Assembly: GCA_028877215.1 (NCBI GenBank)
Contig: JAPPFJ010000029.1
Coordinates: 62,001 to 126,000 of the forward strand
Source: Gemmatimonadota bacterium
Lineage (GTDB): Bacteria > Latescibacterota > UBA2968 > GCA-2709665
Reading direction: 5' to 3'
Length of the DNA stretch: 64,000 nt
The translations under genes were made by a program, and so were the position numbers. The stretch's first letter is position 1, and every line of letters starts with the position of its first letter. This document shows, one piece after another, positions 7,563 through 16,170 of this stretch. The notes beneath the pieces are model-generated. The model was not told the DNA's origin and did not search any database. It worked only from the letters and a program-made list of their open reading frames with translations.

Positions 7563-8504
7563 TCAAGGCATCTGAGCCCCCACCGTCTCCACGTAGACTG
7601 AGAAAAGCGATTGGGAGCAGGTCATGAACAGCCTGTTCTTTTTGGCGCCGCCGAAGCAGAGGTTCGCGCATGGTGCGGGCAGGTGGATCTTGCCGATGAG
7701 GGCGCCGTCCGGCGCGAAGCAGTGCACGCCGTCGTAGCCGTCTCCCGCCCAGCATGCCCCCGCCCACAGGTTGCCGTCCACGTCGGTGCGGATGCCGTCC
7801 GCCGACGCGGGGTCCATGTCGGCGAAGACGCGTCCATTTGCGATACGGTCGCCTCGCACGTCAAAAACGCGGATGTGGGTGGGGTGTTGGGGGCCGTCCG
7901 ACCGCCCGGTATCCACGATGTAGAGCAATGACTCGTCGGGGCTGAAGCAGATGCCGTTGGGCCGCCGAAAGTCTCCCACGACAACGGTCGCTTCACCGGT
8001 GTCCGGATCGAGCCGGTACACGTTGGTGTCGTTCTCGAATTCGGCCCGGTGTCCTTCATAGTTCATCAGGATGCCGTAACCGGGGTCGGTGAACCAGATC
8101 GACCCGTCGGTTTTGACCACGACGTCGTTCGGCGCATTCAGCGGCCTGCCCTCGTAGCGGTCCATCAGGACCGTGATTGAACCGTCGTATTCCGTCCGCG
8201 TGACCCGCCGAGCGTCGTGTTCGCACGATATCAGACGGCCCTGGCGATCGCGCGTATTCCCGTTGGTGTTGTTCGATGGCTTGCGGTAGACCGAAACGTC
8301 TCCTGTCTCTTCTTCCCATTTGAGGATGCGGTTGTTGGGAATATCGCTGAACAGCAGGTACCGTCCGTCTCCAAACCACACCGGGCCTTCCAGCCACCGG
8401 CCGCCCGTCCAGAGCATTTCGATGGCCGCGGTCCCGAGTTTGTACTTTGCGAAGCGCTCGTCGAGCACTTCGACGCGGCTGTCCGGGTATCTTACCAAGT
8501 CCAT
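7563..8504 (-). CDS. SMP-30/gluconolactonase/LRE family protein
   Basis: A six-bladed beta-propeller lactonase of the SMP-30/gluconolactonase family, which opens sugar lactones with a divalent metal. With the ATG at 8504 (AAGGGAAGGGAACG just upstream) it is 313 residues. Family blocks are visible: WLEGPVWFGDGRYLLFSDIPNNRILKW, split after FSD by the usual metal-site region, then LNAPNDVVVKTDGSIWFTDPGYG, RPNGICFSPDESLLYIVDTG, and DGIRTDVDGNLWAG near the C-terminus. Conserved Glu (EGPVW), Asn (PND) and Asp (DG) residues match the metal ligands. It is transcribed divergently from the secreted-protein gene at 8940. The sugar acid substrate is unknown. No signal peptide is seen. Confidence 0.85.
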   Translation of the reverse strand: MDLVRYPDSRVEVLDERFAKYKLGTAAIEMLWTGGRWLEGPVWFGDGRYLLFSDIPNNRILKWEEETGDVSVYRKPSNNTNGNTRDRQGRLISCEHDARRVTRTEYDGSITVLMDRYEGRPLNAPNDVVVKTDGSIWFTDPGYGILMNYEGHRAEFENDTNVYRLDPDTGEATVVVGDFRRPNGICFSPDESLLYIVDTGRSDGPQHPTHIRVFDVRGDRIANGRVFADMDPASADGIRTDVDGNLWAGACWAGDGYDGVHCFAPDGALIGKIHLPAPCANLCFGGAKKNRLFMTCSQSLFSVYVETVGAQMP

Positions 8505-8771
8505 CGTTCCCTTCCCTTCAAATGACCCGACTACGTCGGGTCTTCGTCGAGTAATCGCGGGATTGCAAATGCATCCGTTCTGGCCGCAGGTTTCGGGAAG
8601 AACAATCCTCGAGCTGACTTGCAGCGCCCGCGGCCGCCGTTTTCGTGTAGTCCACAGGAAATACAGGACGGCAAATTGCATCTTCGAAGCAGTCTTGTCA
8701 ATGGCTTTGCGGGAGGCAGGAACCTATCAGTCACCTCCGGCAGGATAAGCGGTCGAAAAAGGCGCCACACC

Positions 8772-8800
8772 TTGACAACTTTTCAGACGCCCATTATATT
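8772..8800 (+). promoter_or_regulatory. consensus sigma-70 promoter for the 8940 operon
   Basis: TTGACA (8772-8777), a 17-bp spacer, TATATT (8795-8800), about 140 bp before the start at 8940. The rest of the 8505-8939 intergenic stretch shows no gene. Confidence 0.6.
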
Positions 8801-8939
8801 GAAAATTAGCAGCGTTGAGTGCTCCGGTTAAGGCGAAAATCGGTCAACTCGTGACGCGTTGCCCGCGTTCCCAACGAAGACGTGCTTCGATGGCCGGAAC
8901 GGGTCTCCATGCAGCCGGACAGGCCTGAAGACAGTCGAT

Positions 8940-9890
8940 ATGACAAAACGCCGATATATTCGAGGACTGAATCTGGCAACCGTCCTCGTCTGTCTGTTTT
9001 CACCCGATCAGACCAGGTGCCAGGAGGCGGGCGCGTCACGTCCGTTGTGCCAGGTGGTCAGCCGGCAGGAAATACTGGATGCGATGCGGCAGGCTGACGA
9101 CTACGATCCGACGGCGACGACGAACGGCGCACGTTTTCAATGGGAAGTGATTTTCCGTCTCGCGCACCGGGCGTGGGAACGCAACCCGCGTGGTGCGCCG
9201 CTCTTTATCGATTCGGAACACTGGTTTCGGGCGTTTATGGAGGCGACCGGACGCACTGAAGACGAAATGCCCCTCTACGCAAGGCTGTCCTATGATTATG
9301 AGCAGCATATGTACGTGGAATACAGAATGGATCGAGTGATTCGCAGCGTGATCGAAGGGCCGGCGCCGCGATTGGCTCTGAATGTCCGTATCTGGTGGGA
9401 AGAAAGAAAGGACAAGGCGGATGATTACTCATACCGGGATACGCTGTCAACGCCCAATCTCAAGATTACGATTCGTCGGATGATTTCGTATCGGCTGCTG
9501 GATCTTGGAGACTGGTTCGTATGCGATAAAATCAGCGGGCTAAGTGGACGTCCGACGTCGGGACTGCTGGGTTTGATCTTCCGGATTATCGGCGATGGAC
9601 GAATCGTACACTCCCGGATAGCAGTTTCAGCCGACGGTCTCCAGATTGTCCGCGGGACGTCGAAGAAGGGGTTCATGGGGATGACAACCACCGCGACGAT
9701 TTATCCGGATGGAGAAATGATCAAGGATTTGCCGGATGGCCGGTCCGATCTGAAGGAGTTGAAGAAACGTATCAAGCAGACGCTGAAAGTCGAATACGTC
9801 GAACTACCCGAGGGCAACCTGAAGAAACCTCAAATACCGGTGGAAAAACCGAAGGGGAGGCCACTGGAGGAGCCTTATGACCGAACGTAA
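8940..9890 (+). CDS. secreted protein of unknown function
   Basis: I do not recognise this family. Using the ATG at 8940, the 316-residue product begins with basic residues then a hydrophobic segment (GLNLATVLVCLFSP), consistent with a signal peptide cleaved near residue 28. The body is rich in charged and aromatic residues, with a WEVIFRLAHRAW block near residue 80 and a lysine-rich, proline-rich tail (about 270-316). The upstream ATG/GTG options in the same frame precede a less likely leader. The gene overlaps the following methyltransferase by 14 bp, so the two are probably cotranscribed from the promoter at 8772. Function unknown. Confidence 0.6.
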   Translation: MTKRRYIRGLNLATVLVCLFSPDQTRCQEAGASRPLCQVVSRQEILDAMRQADDYDPTATTNGARFQWEVIFRLAHRAWERNPRGAPLFIDSEHWFRAFMEATGRTEDEMPLYARLSYDYEQHMYVEYRMDRVIRSVIEGPAPRLALNVRIWWEERKDKADDYSYRDTLSTPNLKITIRRMISYRLLDLGDWFVCDKISGLSGRPTSGLLGLIFRIIGDGRIVHSRIAVSADGLQIVRGTSKKGFMGMTTTATIYPDGEMIKDLPDGRSDLKELKKRIKQTLKVEYVELPEGNLKKPQIPVEKPKGRPLEEPYDRT

Positions 9891-10707
9891 CAACGACGCG
9901 AGATATACGATGGGGCGCAGCAAGGGGGAAGAGGAGCGGCTGATTCACCAGTCGCAGCTGTACGACGCCATCACCCGGCGTCTTCTGAATGAAGCCGGTG
10001 TCGTAAGCGGCATGCGGGTACTCGACATCGGCTGCGGTCCCGGCGACGTCTCCCTGACGGCGGCTGAATTGGTAGGTCCCGAAGGGGCAGTCGTGGGCGT
10101 GGACGTCAACCCGGCCATCATCGACACCGCTCGAGACCGGGCGCGAGCGGCAGGCTTTTCAAACGTGGAATTCAGGGTGGGCGACGCCCGGACGCTGGAC
10201 GTGGGCAGTGACTTCGACGTGCTGATGGGCCGGTTGGTGCTGATGTATATGGGCGACCCTGCCGAAGCGCTCAAGCAACTGACAACCCGGCTGCGACCCG
10301 GCGGAATCGTGGCTTTTCAGGAGGCCGAATTCAGCTACTATCACAAGCAACCCGATACGCCCGTGGCGAATGATCTGATCGAATGGGCCATCTCTGTTTT
10401 CGAAAGATCCGGCGCCCACACCGATATGGGGATCAACCTGTACGGCGCGTTCGTAGACGCGGGACTGCCCGAGCCGGAAATGAACCTCGCGGCGCCGGTT
10501 GGCGGGCCGGAGCACTGGACGGGGTACCGGTTCGTGGTGGAAGCATTTCGCAGCATGGTTCCGCTCATCGAAGAGTTCGGATTGGCAACTGCGGAAGAGG
10601 TGGATCTGGAAACGCTGGCTGACAGGCTTCGAAACGAGGTGGTGTCGACCAAACGCGCGTTCATACTCCCGCCCCACGTTACCGCGTGGGCGGTGCTCCC
10701 GGACTGA
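9877..10707 (+). CDS. class I SAM-dependent methyltransferase
   Basis: A 276-residue Rossmann methyltransferase. The AdoMet motif I is LDIGCGPGDVSLTAAELVG near residues 48-66, followed by VVGVDVNPAIIDTARDRA (acidic ribose-binding position), a GDARTLD block and DVLMGRLVLMYMGDP, then LRPGGIVAFQE (motif III-like). It resembles Methyltransf_11/25 small-molecule methylases such as those acting on natural products or lipids. The start overlaps the secreted-protein gene upstream by 14 bp, indicating translational coupling. The substrate is not apparent. It is convergent with the MFS transporter gene downstream. Confidence 0.82.
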   Translation: MTERNNDARYTMGRSKGEEERLIHQSQLYDAITRRLLNEAGVVSGMRVLDIGCGPGDVSLTAAELVGPEGAVVGVDVNPAIIDTARDRARAAGFSNVEFRVGDARTLDVGSDFDVLMGRLVLMYMGDPAEALKQLTTRLRPGGIVAFQEAEFSYYHKQPDTPVANDLIEWAISVFERSGAHTDMGINLYGAFVDAGLPEPEMNLAAPVGGPEHWTGYRFVVEAFRSMVPLIEEFGLATAEEVDLETLADRLRNEVVSTKRAFILPPHVTAWAVLPD

Positions 10708-10781
10708 GCGATGTTATAACAAGAACTGATATTGGCTTCGGCGAAACGGCTGCGGCAGTTTCGCAGCGTAAAATTCCTTTG

Positions 10782-12062
10782 TCACCTTTCAGATCGTCCG
10801 GCCGCGCGGATGCCCTCTCGTTCGTCTACCCACTTCAGAATCACACCTCCGGCTACGAACAATACGGCCACGATCGATATGCCGACGCGCTGGGACTGGA
10901 ACGCCCGGGTGAGTTCGCCGAGGACAAGCGGTCCGAGAAAAGCCGTGGCCTTGCCCGAAAAGGCGAATAGGCCGAAAAACTCGTTCTCCTTCTTCCGTGG
11001 GACGAATCGGCCAAGGAGCGACCGGCTGGCCGATTGGTTGGGCCCCGCGAAAAAACCTGCCATGATGCCGGAAATCCAGAAGACGGCCTTGCTTTGGGTG
11101 AATATGGCCATCACCGTCGCGACGGTGAGAAACACGAGGCTGATCTGAATGGTGCGTTTGCCGCCCAACCGGTCATCGAGAAAGCCCAGCGCGAATGCCC
11201 CGACACCGGCGGCAACGTTCAGGACGATTCCGAAGACCATGATTTCGGTGAAATTGAAACCGAATGTCCCCGCCGCGTAGATTCCGCCGAAGGAAAAGAT
11301 GGTAATCAGCCCGTCGTTGTAAAAGAGGCGCGCGACAAGCAATTTGATGATTTCCCGATACTGCCTGGCTTCCCTGAAGGTATGGACGAGTTGGCGATAC
11401 GAGGACGACAGGACCCCGCGCAGCTGTGAAGCGCGGGTTTTTTTTTGTTTGACCCAGAGGAAAATCGGGACACTGAAGACAGCAAACCAGCCGGCTACCA
11501 GCAGGTTGGTTGCGCGGATGTGCGCACCCGCTTCCTTCGTGAAACCGAACCAGGGTGTTTCCGCACTGACAAAGCCGACCATGGCAACGGCCATTGCCAG
11601 GAGTCCGCCGATATAGCCCAACCCCCAGCCGTACCCCGATATACGACCGATGTATTTCCGGGGCGCGATGTCCGGAAGAAAGGCATTGTAGAAGACGTTG
11701 CCCATTTCGAAGGCAAAATTCGCTACCGCGAACCAGAGCAGAGCCTTCAGGACCTGGCCCGGCAGTGCCGTATAGAGGCCTGTGGTGGCAACAACCGCAA
11801 CAATGGTGGAGATGAGGAGAAAGCCCTTACGGAAACCGCCCCTGTCCGCCATCGCGCCCGCAAGCGGCGAGACCAGCGCAACCGCGATGGCCGAAAAGGT
11901 GACGCCTCTGGACCAGAGCGTAGTACCGACAATTTCGTTTGGCGCGAGGGATTTTACAAAGTAGGTGGAGTAGATGAAGGTGACCACGAGGGTCGTGAAG
12001 GCGGAGTTGGCGAAGTCGTACATTGCCCAGGACGCAATGGTTTTCTTGTCAATCCTGTTCAA
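10782..12062 (-). CDS. MFS transporter, UMF1 (Atg22-like) family
   Basis: A 12-helix major facilitator of the UMF1 group. The hallmark N-terminus is ASWAMYDFANSAFTTLVVTF, followed by an RG-rich first loop (PLAGAMADRGGFRKG) and many hydrophobic segments, with a C-terminal half including FFAGPNQSASRSLLGRFVPR. The preferred start is a TTG at 12062, ten bases after GAGGGA; starting there gives 426 residues and keeps the palindromic repeat at 12087-12117 outside the protein. The frame can be read back to 12194, but those residues simply translate the repeat. The substrate is unknown; the family is implicated in efflux of small molecules. It converges with the methyltransferase gene. Confidence 0.82.
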   Translation of the reverse strand: MNRIDKKTIASWAMYDFANSAFTTLVVTFIYSTYFVKSLAPNEIVGTTLWSRGVTFSAIAVALVSPLAGAMADRGGFRKGFLLISTIVAVVATTGLYTALPGQVLKALLWFAVANFAFEMGNVFYNAFLPDIAPRKYIGRISGYGWGLGYIGGLLAMAVAMVGFVSAETPWFGFTKEAGAHIRATNLLVAGWFAVFSVPIFLWVKQKKTRASQLRGVLSSSYRQLVHTFREARQYREIIKLLVARLFYNDGLITIFSFGGIYAAGTFGFNFTEIMVFGIVLNVAAGVGAFALGFLDDRLGGKRTIQISLVFLTVATVMAIFTQSKAVFWISGIMAGFFAGPNQSASRSLLGRFVPRKKENEFFGLFAFSGKATAFLGPLVLGELTRAFQSQRVGISIVAVLFVAGGVILKWVDEREGIRAAGRSER

Positions 12063-12086
12063 GAGCGAAGATCCCTCAGAAATACG

Positions 12087-12117
12087 CGGGGGCGACCACA
12101 AGGGCCGCCCCTGCAAA
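12087..12117 (+). repeat. palindromic intergenic repeat, family B
   Basis: GGGGGCGACC, then CACAAG, then GGCCGCCCC form a hairpin between the receptor gene and the MFS gene. It matches the copies at 4048, 33057 and 62126 in its GGGGCG/CGCCCC arms. Confidence 0.65.
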
Positions 12118-12215
12118 TGTAACGCGGATACGGATGTCGATGAATTGATACAGGCGCCGTTGGCGGTTTCGGCCGGGTGGCGGCGTGTTGTCATACTTCT
12201 ATCGTCGGCCGTTTT

Positions 12216-15098
12216 TTAAAAATCTGCCGTCAGTCCGACCGAAACGAGGCGGCCGATTTCGGGAGCTCCTACGAATTCGCGGTGTTTCTGGTTGAACATG
12301 TTGGATGCGTTCACGACGAGCGCGACGGTTCCATCTGTAATCATGGACGGCAGTTCGTACCTGACGTTTGAGTCGAAGACGAGGGCGGACTTGACGTCGC
12401 CGATGTAGACACCGGAGTTCATTGGAAATCCGCTGCGTCCGCGGAGACGGAATCCGACCCTGACCCCACGATCCTGCATATTGGCCGTTGCCCCCAGGGT
12501 GAATTTGTTACGTGGCGCGTTCAGCGCGATATCCGCAATCCCGGCCAGATTTCTGAATAGATCCTTGTTGACGTGGGAGTAGCTGCCCGAGAAGGTCCAG
12601 GTTTCGTCGGCGTAGTAGGCAAAGCTGACGTCGAAGCCGTAAAATTCCACGTCGCCGAAGTTACGATAGGCCAACATGACCGCGTGGGGGTCGGTAGCTT
12701 GCAGGGGCGAAACGGTGCCGAAGGGGATAAATGCGGCGCCGTTGTTATCTGTGCCGGCCACGAAGAGACGGGTGATCTCGTCAATGGGTGTGTTGTTTCC
12801 GTTGCCGCCATGTTCCGGCATATCGAGGACGCCGAGCGCTGCGGCCAGAAGCGCCGCGGAGGGGTCCTGCAGGGCTTGCGCGACAGCGGCGGAAAGCGAG
12901 GCCGAGAGCGCGGCGGGATCCAGGAAGACGTTAGGCGTTTCCACCCGCAGCGGCGCCACGAAGTCGTGGGTGCGGGTACGGTACACGTCGGCCGACAGGG
13001 CGAAGCGATTCCCGAAGATACCCTTGTAACCCAGTTCATAGGTTTCGGTGATCGTCGGCCGGATTTTGTCAATGTCACGTATAGTGGAAGCGCCCAGGTC
13101 CGGAACCGGGTCGAAGGCCGCGGTTGATGGATTCAGAACCATGAGTGTATTCCGGAGGCCGGGAAGTGTCTGTGGTATGATACTCTGAAAGCCTGCCGCC
13201 AGCGCCTCCACCTGCGCGGCAGCCAGGGCGGGAATCTGTTCCGCCGGGACCCCGGCGGCCGTGAGTTGTCCGGTGATCAAAGCGGTTGCAAGTTGCTTCA
13301 GCGAAGGAAGGGCCGCAGCCATAACCGCGCTTCGACCGACTCCCCACATTACGTTGCTGAACCTCGCGTCGTTCATCCTGATATGTTGTGACGGCGAAAG
13401 GCCGATCACTTGGGCGAATGGCGACCGGAATGTGGGTACGCCGCTGGCGTCGCGGCTCCATTTGAATCCATTCTCGTTGCCCTGCGCGCGGACGTCGAAA
13501 CTGGGGCTGAATCCCAGAACCGGTTGAAAGCCGCGACCCGTGCCGAAGGCGTCTCTGGCCTGGGCAAGATCCAGAAAGAAGTTGCTTGTGGACGGCGTAC
13601 TGAACGCCCGGTTGTACGTAAGCCGGAAGGTCTGCAGAGGGTCGGGTTTGACAACGACGGCGCCACGGGGAGAGAAGATGCGTTCGTCAACGTGGTTATG
13701 GTCGTCCAACCGGGCGGCCCCCAACAGGGTAATTTGCTCGTTCAGGTTGATCTCGCCCTGCACGTAGGCGCCGAATTCGTCGATGTCGTCGCGGGTCTCA
13801 TTGGAACCCGTAATCGTTCCGCCTGTATTGGGACGCGTAAACAGGCCGTCCACCCCGTAGGTAATCCTGCTGCGGTCCGCCACACTCAGGCTGTGCTGGG
13901 CTTGCAGGACCGTAAAGGATGACGTGTCCACGATGGGGTCATTCGTCCTGAGGAGTTTGGTATCCCCTGCGTCGCTGGCATTGTGAAATGCCTGAATGAA
14001 AACGTCCTTGAAGAGTACGCGGCCCTGCAGGAAGTAATTCGCCCACCCGTCGGCCTGGCCCGCGCCGATACCCGTCATTTCAATGCTGTTGATGCGGGCG
14101 AAGCCCGTTGAAAAAATGCCCGTGAGGTCCTCGGTCGGGCGGACGTCGAGCCGCAATTCTCCGCTGATTCGGCTCGTGTCATAGTCCCTGGGATTCCGGC
14201 CGCGCAGCCGCACTTCCTCCGGGTCTTCGTGTTCCCAGTCCGTTCCGGAAAAGTATTGTCCGGAGAGTTTGACGCCTACGACGTCCGACGTCGCGGCGTG
14301 CCGGAAGGAGATTTTCCTCATGTCGCGTTCTCCGCCCATGACGCTGACGGACGTGCCCTCGGAGCCGAAGGGCGACCGGGTAACGATGTGCATCACGCCG
14401 TTCGCACTGTTGGGGCCGTAAAGCGCTGACCCGGGGCCAAGGACGACCTCGACACGGTCGATGTCGTGGTTTGTAACGGGAATGAAGTGATGAGCGTTGA
14501 ATCGCAGGGAAGGAACACGAGAAATCCGGTTGTCCACCAGGGTAAGCAGCGTTCCGGAGAAGACGTTGTTAAAGCCGCGCGCCACGGTATTGGCCTGGAA
14601 CAGGCCGGTCTGGGCGTTGTCCACACCGGCAAGCCCCACGATGTAGTCCGCGGCACTCAATCCCCGTTGAGTCTGAATCTCATCGGTCCCTACAACCGCT
14701 ACCGAGGCCGGCGCGTCAAGGACTTTCTCCCGCCGACGTGACGCGGAGACGACGATCTGGTCGCCATAGAGAACCTCGACGTCGAGAGAGAAGTCGAGGT
14801 TGATCTCGCCGCCTCCGGATATCCTGACGTTGCTCCGGGTTACCGTCTCGTATCCGACAAAGGATGCGGAGACCCGGTAGGCGCCGTCCGAAAGATTCGC
14901 GGCCACGTACATACCGTTCTCGTCGGTGGTCACGTTCATGGGAGCGGACAGTGTGGATCCCTGGACAATGACGTTGGCGCCGAACAGGGGATCGCCCTCG
15001 TCGCTGGTGATCCGTCCTTTAATTGAACCGGCTCCCTGGGCGAAGGCGGACGTGGCGAAGCACAGAAGCAGGGCGAGTACCGTTCTTGCGGATGGCAT
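12216..15098 (-). CDS. TonB-dependent outer-membrane receptor with N-terminal carboxypeptidase-like domain
   Basis: A 960-residue outer-membrane receptor that imports large nutrients using TonB energy. The ATG at 15098 has AAGGAG upstream and opens a clear signal peptide (residues 1-21, ending TSAFAQ). Residues about 25-105 are a CarboxypepD_reg-like domain (GSIKGRITSDEGDPLFGANV). Residues about 115-260 are the plug (QIVVSASRRREKVLDAPASV, VLGPGSALYGPNSANGVMHI). The remainder is a beta-barrel with a terminal phenylalanine (GLTADF). This domain order resembles receptors of Bacteroidetes and several candidate phyla. An unusual alanine-rich insert sits in the barrel near residues 625-800. No SusD homologue is adjacent. 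An orphan TonB lies at 30871. Confidence 0.92.
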   Translation of the reverse strand: MPSARTVLALLLCFATSAFAQGAGSIKGRITSDEGDPLFGANVIVQGSTLSAPMNVTTDENGMYVAANLSDGAYRVSASFVGYETVTRSNVRISGGGEINLDFSLDVEVLYGDQIVVSASRRREKVLDAPASVAVVGTDEIQTQRGLSAADYIVGLAGVDNAQTGLFQANTVARGFNNVFSGTLLTLVDNRISRVPSLRFNAHHFIPVTNHDIDRVEVVLGPGSALYGPNSANGVMHIVTRSPFGSEGTSVSVMGGERDMRKISFRHAATSDVVGVKLSGQYFSGTDWEHEDPEEVRLRGRNPRDYDTSRISGELRLDVRPTEDLTGIFSTGFARINSIEMTGIGAGQADGWANYFLQGRVLFKDVFIQAFHNASDAGDTKLLRTNDPIVDTSSFTVLQAQHSLSVADRSRITYGVDGLFTRPNTGGTITGSNETRDDIDEFGAYVQGEINLNEQITLLGAARLDDHNHVDERIFSPRGAVVVKPDPLQTFRLTYNRAFSTPSTSNFFLDLAQARDAFGTGRGFQPVLGFSPSFDVRAQGNENGFKWSRDASGVPTFRSPFAQVIGLSPSQHIRMNDARFSNVMWGVGRSAVMAAALPSLKQLATALITGQLTAAGVPAEQIPALAAAQVEALAAGFQSIIPQTLPGLRNTLMVLNPSTAAFDPVPDLGASTIRDIDKIRPTITETYELGYKGIFGNRFALSADVYRTRTHDFVAPLRVETPNVFLDPAALSASLSAAVAQALQDPSAALLAAALGVLDMPEHGGNGNNTPIDEITRLFVAGTDNNGAAFIPFGTVSPLQATDPHAVMLAYRNFGDVEFYGFDVSFAYYADETWTFSGSYSHVNKDLFRNLAGIADIALNAPRNKFTLGATANMQDRGVRVGFRLRGRSGFPMNSGVYIGDVKSALVFDSNVRYELPSMITDGTVALVVNASNMFNQKHREFVGAPEIGRLVSVGLTADF

Positions 15099-15256
15099 AC
15101 ACTTACTCCTTGACTGTTGACTTTCAGATTTACGGCTTGTGTATGGAGGATGAAAGTTCATGGGGTTACACTGGGGATTCGGGGATCGCCCGGGCAGGAG
15201 GAGGGAGTCCGCGGGCGCTCGTTTTCTCCAAAAAAAACGTCCGTCACCCGGTTTAG

Positions 15257-15835
15257 TTAGCCGGGCGCCACGCGGTCGCCGCCGACCGGCGTGCGGGCGA
15301 GTTCCGCCTTGACCGCACCCGCCAACGGTTCGGCAGAAGCAAGATATCTGCGCTTGCTCGAGAAGACGCCGCCACCGATCTGTTCGCCGGGCAACCTCGG
15401 TATCAACTGAAAGTGAAGATGGGAGAGCGGTCCGGAACACATGGTAACCTGATAGACTTTGTCGCAGGCGGTTACCGTTTTCAGCGCGCGGGTCAGTTTA
15501 AGCATGACCGACATCAACTCCGTACCCAACTCGTCCGATAGCCCGGCGATGTCCGGAACGTGCGGCTTGGCGATCAGGATCGTGTGACCCAGCCCGCGCG
15601 GGTATTGCTCGAGGACCGCGAAACACCGCTCGTTTTCGAACAATAGTGCGCCGTCCGGGTTCGCCGTTGCCTCTCGCTCCGCAATCGAGTGACAGGTATG
15701 GCAAATCCCCTGCTGGACAAGCCGCTTCCATCCGCGTCCGCGCTCTGCGCGTTCGCGCAATTCGTGCTCCGTGGCCGGCCGCACACAACCCTGTAGTCGA
15801 ACGAAATTTGCAGCCGCCGGTTTATGGTTTCGCAT
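15257..15835 (-). CDS. HIT-family protein with HxHxQ motif
   Basis: A 192-residue histidine-triad family protein. Residues near the middle read GHTILIAKPHVPDIAGL, and the active-site motif is HLHFQLIPR, i.e. H-x-H-x-Q, the variant of GalT/APA1-like nucleotidyl transferases or hydrolases rather than the classic H-x-H-x-H. An ICHTCHSIAERE segment near the N-terminus may bind zinc. The ATG at 15835 is preferred to a longer upstream frame (to 15925), which is AT-rich and hydrophobic. Likely a nucleotide hydrolase or transferase; substrate unknown. It is divergently placed from nothing obvious; a MITE-like element separates it from the lhr gene. Confidence 0.75.
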   Translation of the reverse strand: MRNHKPAAANFVRLQGCVRPATEHELRERAERGRGWKRLVQQGICHTCHSIAEREATANPDGALLFENERCFAVLEQYPRGLGHTILIAKPHVPDIAGLSDELGTELMSVMLKLTRALKTVTACDKVYQVTMCSGPLSHLHFQLIPRLPGEQIGGGVFSSKRRYLASAEPLAGAVKAELARTPVGGDRVAPG

Positions 15836-16002
15836 GGACACCCATGTATCGATTATAGCTACACTTATTTTTCTTAATATAAGGGATTTAATTTTTTTCG
15901 CCCGAACAAATCGGAATATTTGCAATCAGCCCGTGGGATAATACCTGAAGTATCGATTCGTCCTGGGCTGTGATGCAGAAGATCGAGATACAGACAACGC
16001 GC

Positions 16003-16170
16003 CTGGCAGCCCGTTGAAAAAGTCCATCCGGGCTACGGCCGGCCCTTGCGGTCGAAATACTGCGTTGCGCGCCCTCGCCGAATCGCAGGATGGGACTCGG
16101 TTGCGCGCCTTGTCTTCGACCACAATGGCTCGGCCTCGCCTGCAGAGCGACCTTTCCAACGGACTGCTAG
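16003..16170. mobile_element. MITE-like element 1 with terminal inverted repeats, overlapping the lhr stop codon
   Basis: Left end CTGGCAGCCCGTTGAAAAAG (from 16003); right end reads CTTTCCAACGGACTGCTAG (to 16170), its near-perfect reverse complement. The 168-bp element has no coding capacity. The TAG stop of the helicase gene (16167-16169 on the minus strand) lies within the right arm. Confidence 0.6.

Noticed and set aside
10782-12194. Longer N-terminus for the MFS protein
   Set aside because: The first 44 codons translate a palindromic repeat; the TTG at 12062 has a proper ribosome site.
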